A DNA stretch of 60,000 nt from Lineus longissimus. Lineage: Eukaryota > Nemertea > Pilidiophora > Heteronemertea > Lineidae. Of the stretch, positions 57,101-60,000 are shown in pieces. The stretch covers positions 19,353,501 to 19,413,500 of the forward strand of contig NC_088310.1 in NCBI RefSeq assembly GCF_910592395.1, given 5' to 3'. How positions within the stretch are numbered: the first letter of the stretch is position 1; every line of letters begins with the position of its first letter. Both the position numbers and the translations under genes were made by a program. A model generated the notes under the pieces. It worked only from the letters and a program-made list of their open reading frames with translations. It did no database searches and was not told where the DNA came from.

Positions 57101-58920
57101 TACTTTTTATACGATTCTAAAAGCACCCCTTTTTTCATCTATTCAAAGCTTGTTATTTTTACGACTTTTCAAATTGATCGATGAGGGACTTATACTGTTA
57201 TTGTCACAATACAATTGGCAACTCAATACATAATGAAAATGAAAATTGTGAACACAAGACTAGCACTGGTTTTAGTATAATTGTTTACCCTGCAAAAGTT
57301 TTGAATAATCAATCATGGCCTATTCAATCTCAATATTAAGCTGATGCATTTCATTGGTTTCTGCATGAAATCATTCTTCTCATACGGTCTTTACCAATCT
57401 ATCAACGAGAAAAGCTCATGTTGACAACACAAAGCTTAGAATGCCAAGAAAACAAGATTTATCATTTTCGAAGCCGCGCACAACTCCATCGTAACCATGG
57501 TAACGTGAAGCCAGAGTAAGGTCTGTTCAGCCGGGGTATAAACCGCTTGACAGCTAACTGCAGACGTTATATGGGTTCAAGCAATGCTGTAACGAGAAGC
57601 CAAAGCAGTGACCACTATTTTTGTTGTGATTTGTATTTCTGATCTTGAGGACAAATATAGGAATCAATAGGCAACATCAGTTTACCAACTTGTCTGGTTT
57701 CTTATCTCAAGCAATCTGATGTTCAATACAACATCTCCGATATCACTGTGTAGATGTGAGGTAAATATTACTCTTTCAGGCTAAATACATCAGGTCAACA
57801 ACACAGGAATTTTCTCTCAAAACAATATCTACATTTTCATCGAAAACTATTAGACTAAATCATAAACTCATTTCATAGTTACCTTTATACTTATCAAACC
57901 AACCTACTCTATTTCATATATATTTGTTTGAATTTCAGAACAAAGGACCTAAATGGTACCCCTTGAGGCTTTGTAGGCAGCAACAGAAATAAAAAGGACT
58001 TCTTTCAGCTTTCATTGTAACAAAATCTCAGACCCAATCCATTTGTTGATGACACCTCAAGAACTATCAGTTTTTTCAGACTGTGTGCCAGGCTACTTCT
58101 CCTTCATCCATCAGAAATATGCTTTCTCGTGTACAACACGATAATGGCGATTATGGTGTATGTGGTACTGGTAGCCGTCTCTCGCTGTGGATATACCATT
58201 ATATATATCGAGTCGGCCATGATGGATAGGAAATCAATGATAAGCCACATAACTGTGAAAGGTCATGCCATTTCGTAATAATCTCATACCGCCTATGCAT
58301 ATATGTACAGTCTCAGTCAAAAGTAAAAAACACAGCTTCTCCATTACTGTGTTGGTGTTAGTAACAGATTATCTACAGAAAGTTTTTCCAGCGTAGTATT
58401 AAGTCTGTAACCTCAGACCAGCTCAGTACAACCTTCCTACTAAGTATCCCTTAACAGTACAACCTTCCTATATACCCCATTCTCTCTCAGTCTCACAATA
58501 AATATCCAAAGTCATACAAAGCTGTTTTTGTGACTTATTTTATGCTCCATGATATATGAACAGATAAAACCATGTCCTGTTCTTTTCAGGCTTTCAGTGA
58601 ACTCAATAACATTTCTATCCATTCTCTTGAACAGGACTTGAGTCTTGACTTGACAATATCAAAATGTTAAGCCAGAAGGCAGGATTTTCTTCAGTCATTT
58701 AGTATTGTTATAGTGATCTAGCCATACCCAAAGTTATTAAGATGATAAGCTAGATGTCTCCTAGGACTACATTTAAAGTACCAAGAGTATATGAATCAAG
58801 AAATGACTTACCCTTTTCTCACTCAGATTTAACGCCTTTGTCTGTAACTGTCTTGCATATGACTTGGACCAATCTATTGGCAAAATATTCCCAAAGTTGC
58901 CTGTGATTGTCCACCACATC
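6165..58920 (-). CDS. FEZ: FEZ / UNC-76 family adaptor gene (gene span, multi-exon, 5' end outside window)
   Basis: Seen: seven minus-strand exons (58812-58920, 47444-47590, 31362-31479, 9344-9594, 6868-6943, 6498-6563, 6165-6181) join in frame with AG/GT borders at every junction. The product carries the FEZ hallmarks in order: a GNFGNILPIDW block, an acidic SEDEEL stretch followed by FDMHSLI and a FTAEEVINEIEDMMQ segment, a long charged coiled coil (LRDELEYEKELKNQFISLL), a LTTVIPY block, and the family's terminal LLTDYILKVLCPT. Known of the family: FEZ1, FEZ2, worm UNC-76 and fly Unc-76 link kinesin-1 to cargo, act in axon outgrowth, bundling and synaptic vesicle transport, and bind partners through the C-terminal coiled coil. 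Inferred: a single neuronal transport adaptor gene. Upstream exons encoding the N-terminal dimerisation region must lie beyond base 60000. No neighbouring gene is visible. Family assignment is very secure; FEZ1 versus FEZ2 cannot be decided, since invertebrates usually have one copy. Confidence 0.95.
6182..6497 (-). other. FEZ: FEZ intron (316 bp)
   Basis: Last intron, GTGAGT...ttccag in phase 1, separating the LLTDYILK exon from the VLCPT segment. Nothing else seen in it. Confidence 0.9.
6498..6563 (-). CDS. FEZ: FEZ exon: INEDSPQVPTLLTDYILK
   Basis: The acceptor is attttctttcag and the donor AAGG|GTGAGT. The exon is 66 bp: two bases complete Ile (A|TA), 21 codons follow, and one base is left. 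It encodes LKAINEDSPQVPTLLTDYIL K (residues 230-250 of the short form). The family's C-terminal block, (A)(M/I)-ED-(E/P)-VP(S/T)LLTDYILK, is matched almost residue for residue. Reading on past the donor stays open for several codons, but the family's ending and the phase of the next exon show that the donor is used. Confidence 0.95.
6564..6867 (-). other. FEZ: FEZ intron (304 bp) with a cryptic exon-like segment
   Basis: Phase-1 intron between the LTTVIPY and LLTDYILK exons. It contains a 50-bp segment (6727-6776) with good acceptor and donor sequences on the minus strand; see findings. Confidence 0.9.
6868..6943 (-). CDS. FEZ: FEZ exon: LTTVIPY block
   Basis: The acceptor is ctcgtttcag and the donor AAAA|GTAAGT. 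The exon is 76 bp, phase 0 start, one base left over. It encodes FLTTVIPYHVNQGAPNISQL then QIYIK (residues 204-228 of the short form). Vertebrate FEZ proteins carry (Y)L(T/N)TVIPYEKK followed by PPSVEDLQ(I/M)LT at this point, so the LTTVIPY core and the later LQI match while the middle diverges. Vertebrate FEZ1 has extra sequence between the coiled coil and this block; here the exon follows the basic tail directly. Confidence 0.95.
6944..9343 (-). other. FEZ: FEZ intron (2.4 kb)
   Basis: Phase-0 intron. In vertebrate FEZ1 extra sequence sits at this position; I looked for a homologous optional exon and found none convincing. Around 7010-7065 there is a degenerate direct pair with the pattern GAGGA-CACGT-GCTC-GGTGAAATC. 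Several short frames near 8186-8564 overlap on both strands and look like chance. Confidence 0.85.
9344..9594 (-). CDS. FEZ: FEZ coiled-coil exon (cargo/partner binding core)
   Basis: The acceptor is ttatcgttgcag and the donor ACA|GTAAGT. The exon is 251 bp: two bases complete an Asn codon (A|AT) from the previous exon, then 83 residues (121-203 of the short form). It starts VQKLSVGALNELLEEMECMI and runs through LALRDELEYEKELKNQFISL to a basic tail QKKRRECHHDKRKNIKKN. The family signature LS(V)-x-LNE(I/L)LEE(I/M)E, the EYSE-(E/T)L(V/I)Q-LALRDELE(F/Y)EKE(V/L)KN core and the Q(N/K)K basic end are all present. In FEZ1 this predicted coiled coil binds SCOC, NEK1 and other partners. It is the strongest single homology evidence in the window. 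Confidence 0.97.
10615..10629 (+). repeat. G15 homopolymer
   Basis: Fifteen consecutive G on the plus strand within the 21.8-kb FEZ intron. Confidence 0.8.
12144..12301. repeat. Inverted repeat, about 158 bp
   Basis: CAGAGACAGTTGCAG (12144-12158) and CACAGGCACATGAAG (12182-12196) both recur as reverse complements, at 12287-12301 and 12265-12279 respectively, in mirrored order. The two paired blocks with unpaired spacers indicate an eroded foldback element. Confidence 0.6.
14013..14132. mobile_element. Foldback element with perfect 35-bp arms
   Basis: The 35 bases at 14013-14047 (starting TGGGTGATATGAATAAAG) are the exact reverse complement of 14098-14132, separated by a 50-bp loop. Exact arms suggest recent insertion or gene-conversion upkeep. 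Non-coding, MITE-like. Confidence 0.75.
14817..15225. repeat. Minisatellite, 44-bp unit, about 9 copies
   Basis: The anchor CTGGGTCA recurs at 14855, 14899, 14943, 14987, 15031, 15075, 15123 and 15169: five exact 44-bp steps, then 48 and 46. The unit contains GTTCCTGCAAGTTCGCTGGG and AAGTGATGCTGCAAACACATC. The middle copies are most alike and the outer ones are eroded. A 44-bp unit does not keep reading frame, so it is not coding. Confidence 0.92.
16338..16501. mobile_element. Possible hAT-like foldback element
   Basis: CAGTGTTCTCT at 16338 and AGAGAACACTG-like sequence (GGAGAACACTG, ending 16501) form imperfect terminal inverted repeats of the CAGTGTTCTC type seen in some hAT elements. The interior carries repeated CCACCAGACCA motifs. 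The 8-bp flanks do not match each other, so a target duplication is not demonstrated. Confidence 0.45.
20175..20188 (+). promoter_or_regulatory. X-box-like motif (one mismatch)
   Basis: GTTGCCATGGGAAC matches the RFX X-box consensus GTNRCC-N2-RGYAAC except for one position in the second half-site. An AP-1-like TGACTCA followed by ATTGG lies just upstream at 20156-20165. Confidence 0.3.
25173..25186 (+). promoter_or_regulatory. X-box (RFX) consensus match
   Basis: GTAACCATGGCAAC fits GTNRCC-N2-RGYAAC at every defined position. RFX factors bind such sites in ciliary and sensory-neuron genes. Intronic position; function inferred only. Confidence 0.4.
28691..28756. repeat. 22-bp tandem repeat, 3 copies
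   Basis: AAACTGTTGACAAATTGTTTGT-type units start at 28691, 28713 and 28735. The first copy has two substitutions and the last two are identical. Confidence 0.88.
28873..28878 (-). terminator. Poly(A) signal AATAAA after the candidate terminal exon
   Basis: The minus strand reads AATAAA about 21 nt downstream of the TAA that ends the candidate exon at 28900. The hexamer is common by chance in AT-rich DNA, so it supports the exon only in combination with the acceptor, phase and GC shift. Confidence 0.3.
28900..29018 (-). CDS. Candidate alternative terminal exon inside FEZ intron (or end of a nested gene)
   Basis: A pyrimidine-rich acceptor (tctgtctcatccctgcctag, minus strand) ends at 29019. 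After two bases, 38 codons follow and then TAA. The residues run SYHFKRGLTCFILG, then SSSGTKKGGAGRP, then TPSGGTQTRNA. Two leading bases are exactly what the donor at 31362 needs (A|TA, Ile), so FEZ exon 31362-31479 could splice here 2.3 kb downstream. AATAAA (28873-28878 on the plus strand as TTTATT) lies about 21 nt beyond the stop. The segment 28911-28985 is far more GC-rich than its surroundings. It would give a FEZ form lacking the coiled coil. The plus strand is also open across the GC-rich part, so coding is unproven; I do not recognise the peptide. Confidence 0.3.
31362..31479 (-). CDS. FEZ: FEZ linker exon (serine/threonine-rich)
   Basis: The acceptor is ttatcttgcag and the donor GCGA|GTAAGT. 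The exon is 118 bp, starting in phase 0 and leaving one base for the next codon. It encodes EESPSAVNTPSDTDMLSPTSN then ELLHFKEKQAVTPANYEA (residues 81-119 of the short form). In vertebrate FEZ proteins the equivalent stretch between the acidic region and the coiled coil is likewise a poorly conserved, Ser/Pro/Thr-rich, acidic linker, so identity rests on position and phase rather than sequence. Several SP and TP pairs could be proline-directed phosphorylation sites (inference). Confidence 0.88.
31500..31740. repeat. Degenerate purine-rich repeats abutting a FEZ acceptor
   Basis: Loosely repeated units resembling CAAGATACGTGAA followed by AATAAAAGTAAAG recur at about 31555, 31648 and 31710. 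Read on the minus strand this is a long pyrimidine-rich tract directly upstream of the acceptor at 31480. Confidence 0.45.
35781..36075. repeat. Diverged direct duplication, period about 186 bp
   Basis: A block of roughly 100 bp beginning CCACTGAAGCC and including TCTGAATCAACAGG, TTGAAAGCTGTCAG and AATTATTCAAA occurs at 35781 and again at 35967 with substitutions and small gaps. Confidence 0.7.
36724..37015. repeat. Diverged direct duplication, period 221 bp
   Basis: A block starting TTCTACTGACAT and ending TTTGGNATCTCATCA (about 70 bp) occurs at 36724 and at 36945 with scattered substitutions. Confidence 0.65.
38811..38846. repeat. 20-bp tandem pair
   Basis: CCTTCTCGATATTGCCTTGA is followed directly by a second copy that is truncated after ATTGC. 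Confidence 0.8.
44318..44575. repeat. Degenerate interspersed repeats
   Basis: Units resembling CCAGCTAAACTGTTTTAT followed by ATTCTGACCATGTCTG start near 44318, 44380 and 44539. A second motif GCCATTTGTAATCAC occurs at 44216 and 44428. Origin unknown. Confidence 0.5.
47444..47590 (-). CDS. FEZ: FEZ exon: acidic SEDEEL / FTAEEVINEIEDMMQ segment
   Basis: The acceptor is tttgtcatttcag and the donor CAG|GTCAGT. The exon is 147 bp, phase 0 at both ends, 49 residues (positions 32-80 of the short form). It encodes ERLSPELDLSEDEEL, then FDMHSLIISS, then EPMFTAEEVINEIEDMMQ. Both FEZ1 and FEZ2 carry the same order: acidic cluster, (F/L)DMHS(L/I)I, EP(L/M)FTA(D/E)(Q/E)VI-EIE-MMQ. This is one of the most diagnostic pieces of the gene. 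It is the common acceptor for both the upstream exon at 58812 and the alternative first exon at 49353. Confidence 0.95.
49353..49445 (-). CDS. FEZ: Alternative first coding exon of FEZ (short isoform start)
   Basis: The minus strand holds an ATG in good context (G at -3 and G at +4) with an in-frame TAG two codons upstream. Thirty-one open codons follow (MVYPYSLVFNDANDLDTVLE, then YNSRNGNISNE), ending in a GAG|GTAATGAGT donor in phase 0. That is exactly the phase required by the 47590 acceptor. Splicing here replaces everything upstream of SPELDLSEDEEL with 31 new residues and gives a complete protein of 255 residues. The flank is CpG- and GC-richer than its surroundings and has core-promoter-like motifs. 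The 31 residues have no family I recognise. Alternatively this could be an internal exon whose acceptor I have missed, but the in-frame stop just upstream argues for a true start. Confidence 0.72.
49489..49530 (-). promoter_or_regulatory. Candidate internal promoter of the FEZ short isoform
   Basis: Upstream (in minus-strand sense) of the start at 49445, a TATA-like stretch lies at 49519-49528. It reads CTATTTATAG on the minus strand and TATAAATAG on the plus strand, so its direction is ambiguous. At 49492-49501 is an ATGGCGGC core, the usual shape of a YY1/initiator-proximal motif; it also forms a three-codon upstream frame (ATG GCG GCG TGA, 49500-49489). The spacing of about 30-75 bp to the coding start suits a short 5' leader. 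This is inference from motifs only. Confidence 0.42.
55059..55102. repeat. 22-bp tandem pair
   Basis: Two adjacent exact copies of a unit beginning TCAACTTATAAACTGAGG. Confidence 0.85.
55894..55912. repeat. ATC trinucleotide microsatellite
   Basis: Six ATC repeats on the plus strand. Confidence 0.8.
56701..56883. mobile_element. Tc1/mariner (pogo/Tigger-type) MITE
   Basis: The left end TACAGTGGAACCTCCCTTAG and the right end CATAGAGAGGTTCTACTGTA are inverted repeats of the CAGTRGAACCTC class, flanked by TA as expected for TA-inserting transposons. At 183 bp it has no transposase. The interior repeats the ACACCTCT / GGTGTC motifs typical of such elements. It lies in the FEZ intron. Confidence 0.8.
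57491..57504 (+). promoter_or_regulatory. X-box (RFX) consensus match next to a TATA-like motif
   Basis: GTAACCATGGTAAC matches both RFX half-sites exactly, with the same AT spacer as the site at 25173. About 30 bp further on the plus strand is GGGGTATAAACCGC (about 57533-57546), a good TATA-like context in a locally GC-richer stretch. It might be a plus-strand start site inside the FEZ intron or an enhancer. Confidence 0.4.
58424..58470. repeat. 31-bp tandem pair (partial)
   Basis: CAGTACAACCTTCCTA occurs at 58424 and again at 58455 with related intervening sequence. Confidence 0.7.
58812..58920 (-). CDS. FEZ: FEZ internal exon, GNFGNILPIDW block (long isoform only)
   Basis: On the minus strand the acceptor reads ttgtttatttcag and the donor GTAAGT. 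The 109-bp exon begins with the last base of a split codon and then encodes 36 residues starting MWWTITGNFGNILPIDW and ending ALNLSEKR. This matches the tryptophan-containing block of vertebrate FEZ2 (a GN-x-x-P-x-DW core followed by a LNLSEK motif), which lies upstream of the acidic region. The ATG near its start is not taken as an initiation codon, because a good pyrimidine-tract acceptor abuts the exon. It ends in phase 0 and joins 47590. Its upstream partner should end in phase 2 and is not found between 58921 and 60000. Confidence 0.9.
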
Positions 58921-60000
58921 CTGAAATAAACAAGAGATGCATTAGAACATGCAGAACCATGTCAAACATTAACAAAATAAAAAGTTTTGTCTGGGAACAA
59001 CCTTTTCCATTACTGGTTTCTGATGGATCAATTTCCATGAAAAACCCTCATTCTCTCAAACCTCTGAGCTTGAGATCCCACATCAAAACCTATTTCTACC
59101 TTCAGCGCCAGTGTTTCACCCCCCCCCCCCCCCCCACCCCCTTTTCAGACCCCCAGAAGAAAAAAAGTATGAGATGTTTGGTCTTTTCAGTTCCCACCTT
59201 GCCCTGGAGATGGCGATGGCGTAGTTCTTTCATGAAGTCCATGAGACTCTGATAACCAGCTCAAAAAGGGGGGATTTGGGCCACAGAGATCTACGTGGTT
59301 TGGGGCAGAAGGTGTTAAAGCGCGCATTTTTTCTATCTCAAAATCCACAATGTCCCTTTAACACAAAGACTTGACCCACTACCACACTATCCTTTACATA
59401 GTTAGGAAAACTATGATAATTATGGATGACTCTCAAAAGGAAAATGTACAGAGCTGACAGAACCCATTGTCGTGGTGATATTCAAAATGCCATTTAGAAC
59501 AAAACTGCAGTACAGAGAACACATCTCGGTTCCCATGACCATCCATCCACTTGTTGGAACAAAGTGCAGTTTTGGTTTTGTTTCTTGGTAAAACCCATTA
59601 GTGAATTGATTTTGGTGTTCCATCACAAGATAACTGCTCTTTCGGATAGCAAACAGTGAATATCAACAATGGTTTATGAAGTGTTCAGCAATGTTGTCGA
59701 GTTTCATTTTCATTTTAGCATATGTAGGATGTCAAACCACTGTGGATTGGCCTTGTCAAGTCCACTGAAGATATTTCATCTGACTTGTTAGATTCAAGCA
59801 TTAGCATATTATCAATGGGGCAAACAATGCAATTGCAAATCTTTTTTCCACTTGAAGTTTGAACATTGCACATTTTATCGAGGCAGCCCATTCTCTGATA
59901 ACTCAACTACCTGTTAAAACTAAACACTGCAATCATAAAACATTACAATTAACCCTAATTATTTAATCAAATCCAAGTAGGTATAAAAAGTCAATGGAAA
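58921..60000 (-). other. FEZ: FEZ upstream intron, incomplete at window edge
   Basis: Sequence upstream of the exon at 58812. The next exon toward the 5' end must finish in phase 2; no such donor-flanked FEZ-like exon is seen before the window ends. A C17 tract lies at 59119-59135. Confidence 0.75.
59119..59135. repeat. C17 homopolymer
   Basis: Seventeen consecutive C on the plus strand (G on the FEZ coding strand), followed by A and five more C. Confidence 0.8.

Larger units (their letters stand above)
47591..58811 (-). other. FEZ: FEZ intron (11.2 kb) containing the alternative first exon
   Basis: Phase-0 intron of the long isoform. It contains the alternative promoter and first exon (49353-49530), a Tc1/pogo-type MITE (56701-56883), an X-box with a downstream plus-strand TATA-like motif (57491-57543), and short tandem repeats at 55059, 55894 and 58424. 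Nothing else coding is convincing. Confidence 0.85.

Noticed and set aside
59715-59906. Minus-strand frame upstream of the first FEZ exon seen, considered as the next 5' exon
   Set aside because: No FEZ N-terminal motif and no donor in the required phase 2.

Overview
This window is eukaryotic DNA: AT-rich, full of introns, with no bacterial gene layout. It is best read as most of one animal gene transcribed from the minus strand (right to left). Spliced exons encode a FEZ / UNC-76 family protein (fasciculation and elongation protein zeta), a kinesin-1 cargo adaptor of neurons. The FEZ family is confined to animals. The divergence from vertebrate FEZ1/FEZ2, the 2-22 kb introns and the abundant small foldback elements suggest an invertebrate bilaterian, perhaps a marine lophotrochozoan. 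The species cannot be named from the sequence.

Layout in the direction of transcription: 58920-58812 (internal exon, upstream exons lie beyond base 60000); 49445-49353 (a second, alternative first exon with its own ATG and promoter-like flank); 47590-47444; 31479-31362; 9594-9344; 6943-6868; 6563-6498; and 6181-6165 with the stop codon. Every junction has an AG acceptor and a GT donor, and all codon phases agree. The exon set beginning at 49445 gives an uninterrupted 255-residue protein that is complete inside the window. The route through 58920 gives the last 260 residues of a longer form. The coiled-coil/kinesin-cargo half and the conserved C-terminus are shared by both.

The rest is intron and 3' flank. 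It contains several foldback (MITE-like) elements, one convincing Tc1/pogo-type MITE, a 44-bp minisatellite, short tandem duplications, three long G/C homopolymers and three RFX X-box-like palindromes. Two less certain exon candidates lie in FEZ introns: a GC-rich terminal exon with a poly(A) signal (29018-28900) whose phase fits splicing from the 31362 donor, and a 50-bp exon-like segment (6776-6727) that would stop the frame early.

The most interesting points are the second FEZ promoter/first exon and the possible intronic terminal exon. Together they suggest that this locus makes several adaptor isoforms with different ends. No novel multi-gene system was found. The longest uninterrupted frames (about 125 codons) are no longer than chance predicts for this base composition.
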